Part shown: positions 37,596 through 46,898 of the stretch, in pieces | Layout: every line of letters starts with the position of its first letter | Position numbering within the stretch: the first letter of the stretch is position 1 | NCBI RefSeq assembly: GCF_003201975.1 | Contig: NZ_QJJQ01000002.1 | Coordinates: 324,160-388,159 of the forward strand | Reading direction: 5' to 3' | DNA from: Pseudogracilibacillus auburnensis | GTDB lineage: Bacteria > Bacillota > Bacilli > Bacillales > Amphibacillaceae | Length of the DNA stretch: 64,000 nt | The notes under the pieces: model-generated | Database searches by the model: none | Told to the model about the DNA's origin: nothing | The model's input: the letters and a program-made list of their open reading frames with translations, nothing else | Position numbers and translations under genes: made by a program

Positions 37596-37721
37596 TCAAA
37601 CAAGTTTCCTGGCAAGCAGTATGATTTATGGTATAAGTCCGTTTAAACGCTATTCGTTACCCTTAGATTCTAACTAGCCAGTTCGAGCGCAAAGTAAAAT
37701 TTAATCACTTGTATACGAAAG

Positions 37722-37747
37722 AAAACTCGCATTTTTAGCGAGTTTTT
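37722..37747 (-). terminator. Terminator of yfhH
   Basis: AAAACTCGC pairs with GCGAGTTTT around ATTTTTA, immediately after the yfhH stop. Confidence 0.75.
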
Positions 37748-38084
37748 ACTTTCCCTCTACCTTTTCTCCAAGTAATGATATGGGTAATGCTTCTTCCGTT
37801 TCATGCATTTCTCCCAATAAATTAATTCGATGTCCCCAAGCCATCACACCGTTAATAAAATTAATTTTGAATGTATAACCAGGATCTCCATTCAATTTGT
37901 GAATATCATCTGACTGAAATTCATCTGGATTCATCATATAAGAAGAAACAATTTGCATTTTTCTTTCGTAAATGGCGACTTTATTTATTTCACCTAATTG
38001 CTCTGCTTTTTGGGCTTTTTCCTTCAACTTCCCTAATTCTTCACGTAATTGTTCAATGGAATAATCACTATATCGTAAACTCAT
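37746..38084 (-). CDS. yfhH: YfhH family protein (DUF1811)
   Basis: The 112-residue protein has an N-terminal coiled coil (YSIEQLREELGKLKEKAQKA) and a beta-rich C-terminus (YTFKINFINGVMAWGHRINL), the DUF1811 pattern. The function is unknown. It follows recX by 33 nt on the same strand, the same order as in B. subtilis. Confidence 0.85.
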   Translation of the reverse strand: MSLRYSDYSIEQLREELGKLKEKAQKAEQLGEINKVAIYERKMQIVSSYMMNPDEFQSDDIHKLNGDPGYTFKINFINGVMAWGHRINLLGEMHETEEALPISLLGEKVEGK

Positions 38085-38117
38085 TGCTTCATCCCCTTAC
38101 TACTACATATTTTACAT

Positions 38118-38915
38118 TTATTCCTCTAAATTTTCTACATATTCGTTAATAAGTTCACTTGAAAATCCTCTACTATATAATCCAGCCTTTATTTTCGTTT
38201 TTAATTCATAACCGGAAAACTTTTTGCTATAACGTCTAACCAATTTGTCACCTTGCACTTGTAAAACAGATTTTTCCTCCTCATGATCCTTTTCTCTTGA
38301 TACCTCTCTCATGACATCAGTGACAACATCATTTGTAAAACCTTTTTGTAATAATTTATAGGTTAATTGTTCCTGTCGTTTTCGATAAGAGTGTTTACTT
38401 TTTTTGTTGAATTCTCGTTCTGCCCATTTGATTGCTTTTGCAAACTGTTGTTCCTCGCTATATTGAAGAGCTGCACGATTGGCTATTTCAAATGAAACTC
38501 CTTTTTCTTGTAATTCTTTAGCAATGAGGGTTGGTCCTTTCGATGTGAAATTCATGCGATCTTTGACATAAGCATTTGCAAATTCTTCATCGTTTAAGAC
38601 CTTTTCTAATACTAACCGATCGATTACTTGATCGATTGCTGTTTCTTCCATTTCTTTCCCTTTTAAGTAGGTGCGCATTTCTAGCATCGATCTCATTCGG
38701 TAGCTTACGTAATTAATAGCTGATAAATATGAACGTTGCAATGATTCATTTTCAGTAATATTTTTAATCATTTCATCTGATAAAGTTAACCCTTTATGTA
38801 AATGAAATTTTATTAACACATCTTCATCCACACTAAAAGCGTACTCATGATCTAAAAAAATATTGTAGCGATTCGCCGACTTTTTTTGTGTTGAAATTTT
38901 AGTAATTGTTCGCAA
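38118..38915 (-). CDS. recX: Recombination regulator RecX
   Basis: The protein has about 265 residues and three tandem three-helix RecX repeats (SYRMRSMLEMRTYLKGKEME, KGPTLIAKELQEKGV, KFSGYELKTKIKAGLYSRGF). It binds RecA filaments and limits recombination. I prefer a TTG start at 38915 (MRTITKISTQ), because AGGGGTGAG lies 7 nt upstream and this matches the known RecX N-terminus; an ATG nine codons earlier is in frame. Confidence 0.88.
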   Translation of the reverse strand: MRTITKISTQKKSANRYNIFLDHEYAFSVDEDVLIKFHLHKGLTLSDEMIKNITENESLQRSYLSAINYVSYRMRSMLEMRTYLKGKEMEETAIDQVIDRLVLEKVLNDEEFANAYVKDRMNFTSKGPTLIAKELQEKGVSFEIANRAALQYSEEQQFAKAIKWAEREFNKKSKHSYRKRQEQLTYKLLQKGFTNDVVTDVMREVSREKDHEEEKSVLQVQGDKLVRRYSKKFSGYELKTKIKAGLYSRGFSSELINEYVENLEE

Positions 38916-38997
38916 AAATTGACTCACCCCTTGATCTATCATAACATGAATATACTATTATAAAATTTGTGCTGTTTATATGAAGGAGGGGGTTTTC

Positions 38998-39888
38998 TTG
39001 AATATATTATTGACTGGTGGAACTGGATTTATTGGAAGTCGTTTTGTCAAAAGATTAGTGGCGGAAGGTCATCATGTCTATGTTTTAACCCGTTTCCCTA
39101 AACAACACCAAGATACAGAATACGTATCTTACATTAGTTACAACTATTCCATGAATAGATTACCATTTATTCATGCGGTTGTGAACCTTGCTGGTGAATC
39201 GCTTTTTGGTTATTGGTCCGAAAAAAAGAAAGCGGATGTTGTTTCAAGCAGGATTCAAACGACCGAAAAATTAATCGCAATTATGATGCATATGGAGACA
39301 AAGCCTGAAGTATTTATTTCTGGTTCAGCTATCGGTTATTATGGTGTTTCTAACGATAAAATTTTCACCGAAGCAACAAAAGAAGCAAGTGATGATTTTT
39401 TAGCTACCGTTACTTCTCAGTGGGAAAATGTTGCCCATACTGCGGAAGATTTCGGCATTCGAACAGTGTATGCAAGATTCGGAGTTGTTCTTGACGAGAA
39501 TGAAGGAGCTTTGCCACAAATGGCAAGACCGATAAAATTATTTGCAGGCGGAAAAATTGGCTCAGGCGAACAATGGATTTCTTGGATCCATATAGATGAT
39601 TGTGTGGAAATGCTTTTATTTGCTCTCCAGGAAAAAGCCATTAAAGGCCCTCTTAATGTTACTGCACCATATCCGAGACGAAACGCAGACTTTACAAAAG
39701 TGTTGGGGCAAACATTACACCGCCCTACTTTTTTATCAGCACCTACAGCTATGTTAAAAATAATGCTTGGAGAAATGCATCAACTCATTACAGAAGGACA
39801 ATATGTCTATCCAAAAAAAGCAGAAGAAAATCATTTTACATTTACATATCCTCATTTAGAGGAGGCACTTCAACAAATATATCAGTGA
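38998..39888 (+). CDS. yfhF: TIGR01777 family NAD(P)-binding epimerase (YfhF)
   Basis: The protein has about 296 residues. The Rossmann N-terminus NILLTGGTGFIGSRFVKRL is followed by NLAGESLFGYWSEKKK, SGSAIGYYGVS and WISWIHIDDCVEMLLFAL, the TIGR01777 extended SDR pattern. Substrate unknown. The start is TTG with GGAGGGGG 6 nt upstream. Divergent from recX, as in B. subtilis. Confidence 0.9.
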   Translation: MNILLTGGTGFIGSRFVKRLVAEGHHVYVLTRFPKQHQDTEYVSYISYNYSMNRLPFIHAVVNLAGESLFGYWSEKKKADVVSSRIQTTEKLIAIMMHMETKPEVFISGSAIGYYGVSNDKIFTEATKEASDDFLATVTSQWENVAHTAEDFGIRTVYARFGVVLDENEGALPQMARPIKLFAGGKIGSGEQWISWIHIDDCVEMLLFALQEKAIKGPLNVTAPYPRRNADFTKVLGQTLHRPTFLSAPTAMLKIMLGEMHQLITEGQYVYPKKAEENHFTFTYPHLEEALQQIYQ

Positions 39889-39895
39889 AAATGGT

Positions 39896-39998
39896 AGCAC
39901 ATAGATTTAATAAAACTCTATGTGCTTTTTATATTGTTTTCATTTAGCCCTTTCCTTCAAAGAACTTTTCTGAATAATATTTGGAAGTTCTTTTTTTA
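39896..39998 (+). terminator. Two tandem terminators after yfhF
   Basis: First, AGCACATAGA pairs with TCTATGTGCT and is followed by TTTTAT (39896-39930). Second, AAGAACTT pairs with AAGTTCTT followed by TTTTTATT (about 39959-39998). They insulate the polysaccharide locus. Confidence 0.75.
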
Positions 39999-40116
39999 TT
40001 TTCAATAGTTGGAAAATTAAACAGAACAAATTCCTATACTATTTCTTTCCATAGTAATAAAGATGTTGTACATCGAATATAATGGTATAACTTTCGACCG
40101 ACAGGAGTGGTAAACA

Positions 40117-40791
40117 TTGGTTCAAAGGGCAAAAATAGACATTTTTCATATAAAAGAAATAAAAGTAGTTGTAAAACAGTATAAATTCTATTTTGTTATA
40201 AAGAGATTTATGGATATTATTGGGAGTCTCTTTTTATTGTTTTTACTATTACCGTTGATACTTATTACAACATTAACGATCATCATTTTTGAAGGCACTC
40301 CAGTTTTATTTAAGCAAGAACGAATCGGTAAAGACGAAAAGTCATTCATTATATGGAAATTCCGTACGATGCAACTAAATAAAAGTTCTACTAAAAAATC
40401 AGGACGCTCATGGACAAATGGGGTTCCTGATGATTTTATCTTTAAATCAAGTGTAGCCATGAATGTAACGAAAATTGGTTTTTGGCTTAGAAAATTTAGT
40501 ATTGATGAAATACCTCAATTAATTAATGTCTTAAAAGGAGAAATGAGTTTTATCGGTCCAAGACCAGAAATCCCTGAAATTGTTCATTATTATAATGAAT
40601 GTCAAATGCAACGACTTTATGTTAAACCAGGGATTACTGGGTATGCACAAGTAAATGGAAGATCAAATATAAATCATGGAGAAAAAATTCATTATGATCT
40701 GAAGTATGTAAAAAATTGTTCATTTCTTCTAGATACAAAAATTGTTTTTTTAACAATTATAAAAGTTATTAAGGCAGACGGTGCAGTTTAG
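40117..40791 (+). CDS. Priming sugar transferase (undecaprenyl-phosphate sugar phosphotransferase)
   Basis: The 224-residue polyprenyl-phosphate hexose-1-phosphate transferase has one membrane re-entrant helix (FMDIIGSLFLLFLLLPLILI). The catalytic core follows, with FKQERIGKDEKSFIIWKFRT and SIDEIPQLINVLKGEMSFIG then PRPEIPE. It loads the first sugar phosphate onto undecaprenyl phosphate at the inner membrane face, starting repeat-unit synthesis. Start TTG with AGGAGTGG upstream. A 1.07-kb gap of repeats separates it from the rest of the locus. Confidence 0.92.
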   Translation: MVQRAKIDIFHIKEIKVVVKQYKFYFVIKRFMDIIGSLFLLFLLLPLILITTLTIIIFEGTPVLFKQERIGKDEKSFIIWKFRTMQLNKSSTKKSGRSWTNGVPDDFIFKSSVAMNVTKIGFWLRKFSIDEIPQLINVLKGEMSFIGPRPEIPEIVHYYNECQMQRLYVKPGITGYAQVNGRSNINHGEKIHYDLKYVKNCSFLLDTKIVFLTIIKVIKADGAV

Positions 40792-41137
40792 GAGGCATAT
40801 TTTCAACTAAACTTCATCTACTAGTTCCACTTCACAAATAGTAGAAGCAAGGTCAAACGTTGAACCATACTTAACAATCATTTATTAATGACTCAACTTA
40901 CGCACTGATAAAACGAATTTAAACAGTTAGCTTGGTTAAGTTTTAAGTGCTTCTAAAAAGATGCCCTTGACAACTTGGGTATCATGAGTAGTTTTCTTAA
41001 AATTAAGAGCGTCATTCCGTCTCCTACAAAAATAAATTTGATGTTGCATAATAAGAAATAAACTGCGCAGTAACTTTAGGTCTGCTAAACAACTAAATTG
41101 CGTTCCATGCTACCGTTGTCTTCCGCGAAATGTGACA
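40792..41137. other. Gap after the priming transferase, no gene seen
   Basis: There is no start site or repeat I can match in this AT-rich stretch. It leads into the repeat block. Confidence 0.4.
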
Positions 41138-41640
41138 TGCTTTCCGCAGGCACGGCTTCAGCCTCCGACGCACAATGTTTATTGCGACGAGTAATCGCAG
41201 TCGCAGGACGTGCTAGTGCGGGTATTGCGACAAGGACGTCGCGAACTTAACCCGCCTCGCGGAGAAACCACCGCTGCGGGGTCTTCAGACACGTGGGACT
41301 CCGCTAAATGCTCGTCCCATCGAAGACCATGTGCTTTTCCAGCAGGAGTCGACTGTCCTACGCTCCAATCAACTGTACGTTAGGTTAGGGGAATATAGAT
41401 GATAATAATTTTAAACATAAATTACCGTAATGATTCAACCTCACCTGAGCGAAGAAAATACACGGAGACTCCTGCGGGAGGAAAGGCATCGGTGAGACCC
41501 TGCCCCGGCAAGGGGTATGCCGACGTTGGCCGCAAAGGCCGGTTTTAGTTGGCCTTCCATTAATTTCAAGCGAGGAGGCTTACCAGCCGCCCGCGGAAAG
41601 CGGAGTGTATTTCTGTAGCGACGGGGAGTGCTGCTAGCTT
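41138..41640. repeat. Dispersed repeat block, inverted partner of 19920-20240
   Basis: Bases 41138-41475 read as the reverse complement of 19920-20240: GGCACGGCTTCAGCCTCCGA, ACAAGGACGTCGCGAACTTA and TCGACTGTCCTACGCTCCAA are the inverse of strings there. Bases 41460-41640 (GACTCCTGCGGGAGGAAAGG, CCAGCCGCCCGCGGAAAGCG) belong to the family seen at 12720-13021. The segment GCCGACGTTGGCCGCAAAGG at 41520-41550 is an extra palindromic insert. No gene is present. Confidence 0.75.
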
Positions 41641-41860
41641 AGTTATTGCACAGTTTCGTTCTACTATTTGATCAGATTTGGAAGCTTAAGAGCAATGTAC
41701 TTAGATGTAAACATGTTTCTAAAGCAAACAAATAATCCAAAGTCAACCTGAGTACTGTCTCTTCATCCAACATCATTCTACTAAGGCATAACTGTTCATT
41801 TCAATATGCGAAAGTTGAGTTAATGAGTAACACATTATTGAATATTGGGGCTGTTTATCG
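41641..41860. other. Leader of the exopolysaccharide operon, function unassigned
   Basis: This 220-nt AT-rich stretch between the repeat block and the first ATG must carry the operon promoter; I see no -35/-10 pair convincing enough to mark. Confidence 0.3.
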
Positions 41861-43237
41861 ATGGATCAAACTTTTCAAATTCGTGATTTTTTACAAATTT
41901 TTAAAAAACGAATCAAATTTATTATTACTGTTCCACTACTCTTTGCACTTCTAGCAGTTATTGTTAATTCTTTTATCATTAAACCAGTCTATGAGGCTCG
42001 TTCTGATTTACTCGTTAATAATACTGTACCAATGACAGAAGAAACATTAACCGCTCTCGACATCGAAACTAATTTACGATTAATAGAAACGTATCATTTC
42101 ATTATTCAAAGCGATCGTATAATCGATTTAGTCGTAGAGGAGTTAGATGAACCTTTTACCAATAATGAATTACAGAAGAAGCTTCGTGTGGAAACAAACG
42201 ACAATTCTCAAATTATTTCCTTATACGTAAAAGAAAATGATCTTGATACAGCTGTTGAGATCGCAAATTTATTTGCCACCAAATCTAAGGAAGAAATAAG
42301 TCAATTAATGAATTTAGAAAATGTCAATATATTAACAGAAGCTAAAGTCGAGAAGCATAAAACCCCTATTTCACCGAAATTATTTTTTAATACGGTCATT
42401 TCGTTTATAATCGGATTTCTGTTTGCTTGTACCTATGCTTTTTTATCAGCTTATTTCAATACAAAAATAAGTTCAAAAGAAGATATTGAGAAATATCTTG
42501 GTTTATCCTTTTTAGGAGAAGTAGGTATTATTTCAAAAAATCGAAAGAATCGCTTGAATTCAAATAAAAAAGAGGATTTACATTCTATTCTTACTTCGAG
42601 AAAAGGTCCGATGTCTACTCCAGTTTTAGAGGCATATCGTTCCATAAGAACAAATTTACAGTTTCAACTAATGGATAAATCTTTAAAAACGATTTTAGTT
42701 ACAAGTACTTCAAAAAATGAAGGGAAAACAATAACCTGTAGTAATTTGGCAATGATGATGGCAATTGATAATAAAAAAACAGTCGTCATTGATGCTGATT
42801 TACGTAAAGAAAAAATGGGAATGTCGAACGGTCAAATTGGCTTAACACACTATTTAGCAGGAAATAGATCTGTTCAAGATATTTTATTGGACACATTTAC
42901 ACCTAATTTACAATCGATTACTTGTGGTCCGATTCCACCGAATCCAGCAGAATTATTATCGTCTGAACGAATGGATCAACTACTTCAGGAATTGAAAGAA
43001 CATTTTGACCGAATTATCATTGATAGTCCTCCGTTATTTTTTTCCGATGCAGCAATTCTCGCGACAAAAGTCGATGGTTGCTTACTCGTCGTTCAATCCG
43101 ACACAACGAAAGTTACTCATATTCAGCAAGGTTTAGGTCAACTAACAAATGTAAATGCAACTATTCTCGGTGCAATCATCAACAAAAAGAAAGAAAGGAA
43201 GAATGATATTAACTATTATCATTATGGAACAAGGTGA
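41861..43237 (+). CDS. Fused polysaccharide co-polymerase and bacterial tyrosine autokinase (Wzc-like)
   Basis: In this 458-residue protein, residues 1-200 are a Wzz-type chain-length domain bounded by two membrane helices (FIITVPLLFALLAVIVNSF, LFFNTVISFIIGFLFACTYA). The rest is a BY-kinase: P-loop STSKNEGKTIT, Walker A' VVIDADLRK, Walker B IIIDSPPLFF. The C-terminal tail ends YYHYGTR, the likely autophosphorylated tyrosine cluster. It controls chain length and export by cycles of phosphorylation. In B. subtilis and most Firmicutes modulator and kinase are separate genes (YveK/YveL, TkmA/PtkA); here they are fused. No cognate phosphatase is encoded in the locus. Confidence 0.9.
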   Translation: MDQTFQIRDFLQIFKKRIKFIITVPLLFALLAVIVNSFIIKPVYEARSDLLVNNTVPMTEETLTALDIETNLRLIETYHFIIQSDRIIDLVVEELDEPFTNNELQKKLRVETNDNSQIISLYVKENDLDTAVEIANLFATKSKEEISQLMNLENVNILTEAKVEKHKTPISPKLFFNTVISFIIGFLFACTYAFLSAYFNTKISSKEDIEKYLGLSFLGEVGIISKNRKNRLNSNKKEDLHSILTSRKGPMSTPVLEAYRSIRTNLQFQLMDKSLKTILVTSTSKNEGKTITCSNLAMMMAIDNKKTVVIDADLRKEKMGMSNGQIGLTHYLAGNRSVQDILLDTFTPNLQSITCGPIPPNPAELLSSERMDQLLQELKEHFDRIIIDSPPLFFSDAAILATKVDGCLLVVQSDTTKVTHIQQGLGQLTNVNATILGAIINKKKERKNDINYYHYGTR

Positions 43238-43242
43238 AGTGA

Positions 43243-44595
43243 ATGAAAAATAAGTTGTTACGAAGTTGGAAAATAACGGATAGCGACTTTATTAAAAGTG
43301 TTGCAGTCTTAATGTCTGGCACGATATTATCACAAATTACTCTCGTTTTAGTAACACCATTATTAACAAGAATGTATGGTCCTGAACAATTCGGTGTTTT
43401 TGCTGTCTATACGTCGATTTTATTTACTATATCAGTTATCACTTCTCTTCATTATGAGACTGCGATTCCACTTCCAAAAAAAGATAATGATGCCGTACAT
43501 GTATTGGTCGTAGCATTACTTATATTATGTGGAAATGTGCTCGTCCTATCGCTCATCATTATCTCGTTTAGGTCACATATTGTACATTTATTTCAATTTC
43601 GAGAACTTACCCTATATTTATCGTTCCTTCCTGTAAGTATTTTAGGCCTCGGTACTTTTCAAGTTTTTCAATTATGGGCACTTAGAAAAGAAGCTTATCC
43701 GAGAATTGCACAAAGTAAAGTAAAAATGAATCTCTCACAAATTTGCTCTCAACTCAGTTTGGGAATTTTTTCAAATACTGCTGGATTTTTAATTGCTGGT
43801 GAAGTATTAGGAAGAATAATCGGTGGATTCAGCTTAGCATTTTCATCGAGAAAAGACTTTAAAGGAAAACGTATGAAGTTCCGATGGGAAAAGTTAAAAG
43901 TAACAGCTATTCGCTATAAACATTTCCCTCTAATTTCAAGCTGGTCCTCCGTGTTTGCTGGTTTTTCCGCCCATCTGCCAATTTTATTTATTGCAAGCAG
44001 TTTCGGTGTTAAAGTTGCAGGATGGTATTTAGTAGCTACTCGCGTCCTTGCCCTACCAGATGCATTACTCGGTTATTCAGTGAAACAGGTATATTTAGCA
44101 AAATCGGCAAAAATACTCCATATTTCTTTTTCTGATTTTGTCAAACTGTTTTGGAATACAGTAACAAAGTTATTTTTGATCGCTCTCGTTATTTTTGTTA
44201 GTTTAGCCATCGTTTCACCGATTGTTTTTCCTTTTATCTTTGGCGATGCATGGGGAGAAGCTGGAAAATTTGTTCAATACTTGAGTATTCTTTATTTCTT
44301 TCAACTTATCGTTGGACCAATTAGTCCTAATTTTTACGTACTTGAATTATTACATATTCAAGTATTCGCTGAGGCATTTCGATTAATTATCCTTGTACTT
44401 GGGATTGTTTGTGCTTATTTTTTTCTTACAGAACCATGGCAAGTCATTCTTACATTAAGCGTCTTTGGGGCAATTGGCTTTATTATGCTTGGGATCGGCT
44501 CTTGGTACACGATGTATCTAAAACTTAAATCAACTCGTAAAGCGAACATATTCATATCAACTATCGATAATGATAAAAGTAGGCGATCAATTTGA
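43243..44595 (+). CDS. Oligosaccharide flippase (Wzx-type, MATE/MVF superfamily)
   Basis: The 450-residue protein has 12-14 hydrophobic segments. The N-terminus SVAVLMSGTILSQITLVLVT followed by PLLTRMYGPEQFGVFAVYTS is the polysaccharide_synt pattern. It moves lipid-linked repeat units across the membrane. It starts 5 nt after the kinase stop and overlaps the next gene by 4 nt. Confidence 0.9.
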   Translation: MKNKLLRSWKITDSDFIKSVAVLMSGTILSQITLVLVTPLLTRMYGPEQFGVFAVYTSILFTISVITSLHYETAIPLPKKDNDAVHVLVVALLILCGNVLVLSLIIISFRSHIVHLFQFRELTLYLSFLPVSILGLGTFQVFQLWALRKEAYPRIAQSKVKMNLSQICSQLSLGIFSNTAGFLIAGEVLGRIIGGFSLAFSSRKDFKGKRMKFRWEKLKVTAIRYKHFPLISSWSSVFAGFSAHLPILFIASSFGVKVAGWYLVATRVLALPDALLGYSVKQVYLAKSAKILHISFSDFVKLFWNTVTKLFLIALVIFVSLAIVSPIVFPFIFGDAWGEAGKFVQYLSILYFFQLIVGPISPNFYVLELLHIQVFAEAFRLIILVLGIVCAYFFLTEPWQVILTLSVFGAIGFIMLGIGSWYTMYLKLKSTRKANIFISTIDNDKSRRSI

Positions 44596-45761
44596 TTATC
44601 TATCCCATAAATAAAAATGATACGTTTTTAAAGCTTATTGCTTTTACGATTTCAACTAGTGCATTTGTTTTATTTGAACCAGCACCATATGAATTTATTA
44701 TCACTCTCGTTCTATTTGTTGCTTTTTTTTACGGATATACGAGCTATGGAAACAAACATTTCTGGCCGATGACGCTCCTTGTTTTATTTATTCAGATGAA
44801 TTTAATTTCTAGTTTTTTTGTAACGGATGTTAAAAAAGGGATTCTATATTTCTTCATTACATGCTATTTAATCATCTCTTGGATTGGGATTGCAGGTCTT
44901 AGTGCATATTTTCAAGAACGATTACTCCCGTATGTGTTTAATGGATATATGATCGCATCTGTTGTATCCGTCGTAATTGGAATCGGTGCTTATAGCCAAA
45001 TAATTCCTGGGGTCGATTTTCTTTTAAAATTCGATCGAGTGCAGGGTTTCTTTAAAGATCCAAATGTTTTTGGCCCATTTTTAGTCCCCCCTGCCCTATA
45101 TGCTTTATGGAAATCTAGTATTTTAGGATTTTACAACAAGAAAGGATATGCGTTTTTTAGTTCCTTTTTAATATTAACTACTGGTATTTTACTTAGTTTC
45201 TCTAGAGCCGCTTGGGGACATTATATTTTAGCAATTACTATTTATCTATTCATTATTAAAAAAAGTACAAGTAAACGACTAAAATTGATGCTCCTTCTCC
45301 TGCTCATCGTTATCCCAGTACTTATTTATTTTGTAACTTCGACTAATATTAGCGACTTATTTTTTGATCGACTTAGTCTACAAGAATATGATAATACTCG
45401 TTTTCAAAATCAAGCAAATGCAGTGGATAATCTTATTCGCTATCCTTTCGGTTTTGGTCCAGGGCAAGCAGATGTCATGTTAGAAATATCTACACATAGT
45501 CTTTATGTACGAATTCTATATGAAAATGGCTTGATTGGCTTCCTAGCCTTTTTTACCTTTTTTCTTATTTGTCTTGGACGTTCCGTTATCCATTTAATTA
45601 AAGTTCCTTCTAGAATGCAAGGTTATTTTGTCATTATTACTGCTTCATTAATCGGAATTTTATTTAATAGTATTTTTATCGATACGATGCATTGGCGACA
45701 TATGTGGTTACTATTAGCTCTTCCTTTTATGGATATATATCAAGAAGAAAGAAAGAAGTGA
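44592..45761 (+). CDS. O-antigen/capsule polymerase (Wzy-type)
   Basis: The 389-residue protein has about 10-11 membrane helices. A large extracellular loop contains DRVQGFFKDPNVFGPFLVPP, and RAAWGHYILA and SLYVRILYENGLIGFLAFF follow, the Wzy_C-like features. It joins repeat units on the outer face. The TTG start shares bases with the TGA stop of the flippase, indicating translational coupling. Confidence 0.85.
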   Translation: MIIYPINKNDTFLKLIAFTISTSAFVLFEPAPYEFIITLVLFVAFFYGYTSYGNKHFWPMTLLVLFIQMNLISSFFVTDVKKGILYFFITCYLIISWIGIAGLSAYFQERLLPYVFNGYMIASVVSVVIGIGAYSQIIPGVDFLLKFDRVQGFFKDPNVFGPFLVPPALYALWKSSILGFYNKKGYAFFSSFLILTTGILLSFSRAAWGHYILAITIYLFIIKKSTSKRLKLMLLLLLIVIPVLIYFVTSTNISDLFFDRLSLQEYDNTRFQNQANAVDNLIRYPFGFGPGQADVMLEISTHSLYVRILYENGLIGFLAFFTFFLICLGRSVIHLIKVPSRMQGYFVIITASLIGILFNSIFIDTMHWRHMWLLLALPFMDIYQEERKK

Positions 45762-45767
45762 TTCCAT

Positions 45768-46898
45768 GTGAAAATTGTTCAGTTTATTACACGAATGGAT
45801 GTGTTAGGTGGTGCACAAATACATGTATTTGATTTGACGAAAGCACTTATCAGTCGAGGTCATAAAGTAATTGTTATTGCAGCTGGTTTCGGTAAAATTC
45901 CACAAGAACTTGAGAAGCTCGGTATTGAATATTATCAATTGAATCATATGACTGTTCCAATTCGTCCAGTTAAAGATGTTCGCGCATTATTTGAGGTTAA
46001 AACAGTATTAAAAAAGTTAAATCCTGACCTTATCGCTATTCACTCCTCAAAAGCAGGGATCATTGGTAGACTTGCGGGAAAAATGCTTCGGATACCGACT
46101 GTATTTACCGCGCATAGTTGGTCTTTTTCTGGTGTAACAAACAAAATGAAAAAAAATCTATTTATTACGATAGAAAAATTAATTGGTCCACTATCTTCGG
46201 GCATAATTACCGTTTCACAATTTGATTACGATGCGGCAAAAGCTCACAAAATAGCGTTCCATGTCAATATGAAGATGATTCATAATGGGATTCATGATAT
46301 AGAAAAAAGTGTTCCAAAAACCTCCTCTGACAAAGTGAAAATGGTTATGGTAGCGAGATTTGCCTATCCAAAAGATCATCTTTTATTACTCAAAGCATTA
46401 AAAGATATACCACATGAAAACTGGCAACTAACACTCATTGGAGATGGTCCGTTATTAACTGAGACGAAAGCTTATGCATCAACATGCGAGTTTGCTAATA
46501 ATATTATTTTTGCAGGAGAATGTGCAAATGTTTTTAATTATTTAGCGGAGGCAGATATTTTTTTGTTAATCACAAGATCTGAGGGACTTCCAATTAGTAT
46601 TATTGAAGCAATGCGTGCAAATTTACCAATTATCGCTTCAAATGTCGGTGGTGTTAAAGAATTAATTGATCATCAAATTTCTGGCTTACTTGTCCCTCGT
46701 GACAATGTTAACAATTTACGTACAGCAATCCTTTCATTATTATTTGACGAAAAGTTAAGAAAACGGCTCGGAATAGAAGCACGCCGTAAATATAAAGAAA
46801 TGTTTACCTTTTCGATCATGCTTCATGAAACAGAAAATTATTATAAAAAAGTTTTATCACATGGTAGAAAAACAAAACAGGGGGTGCATGAAGGATGA
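45768..46898 (+). CDS. Glycosyltransferase family 4
   Basis: The 376-residue GT-B enzyme has the N-terminal donor-independent motif MDVLGGAQIHVFDLTKAL. A C-terminal half follows with RSEGLPISIIEAMRANLPII, whose E-x7-E is the retaining GT4 signature. It adds a sugar to the lipid-linked intermediate in the cytosol. GTG start; the stop overlaps the epimerase ATG. Confidence 0.9.
   Translation: MKIVQFITRMDVLGGAQIHVFDLTKALISRGHKVIVIAAGFGKIPQELEKLGIEYYQLNHMTVPIRPVKDVRALFEVKTVLKKLNPDLIAIHSSKAGIIGRLAGKMLRIPTVFTAHSWSFSGVTNKMKKNLFITIEKLIGPLSSGIITVSQFDYDAAKAHKIAFHVNMKMIHNGIHDIEKSVPKTSSDKVKMVMVARFAYPKDHLLLLKALKDIPHENWQLTLIGDGPLLTETKAYASTCEFANNIIFAGECANVFNYLAEADIFLLITRSEGLPISIIEAMRANLPIIASNVGGVKELIDHQISGLLVPRDNVNNLRTAILSLLFDEKLRKRLGIEARRKYKEMFTFSIMLHETENYYKKVLSHGRKTKQGVHEG

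Noticed and set aside
41138..41640. Coding region or rRNA fragment (GC-rich)
   Set aside because: It shares strings with other intergenic repeats in the window and has no conserved frame or rRNA motif.
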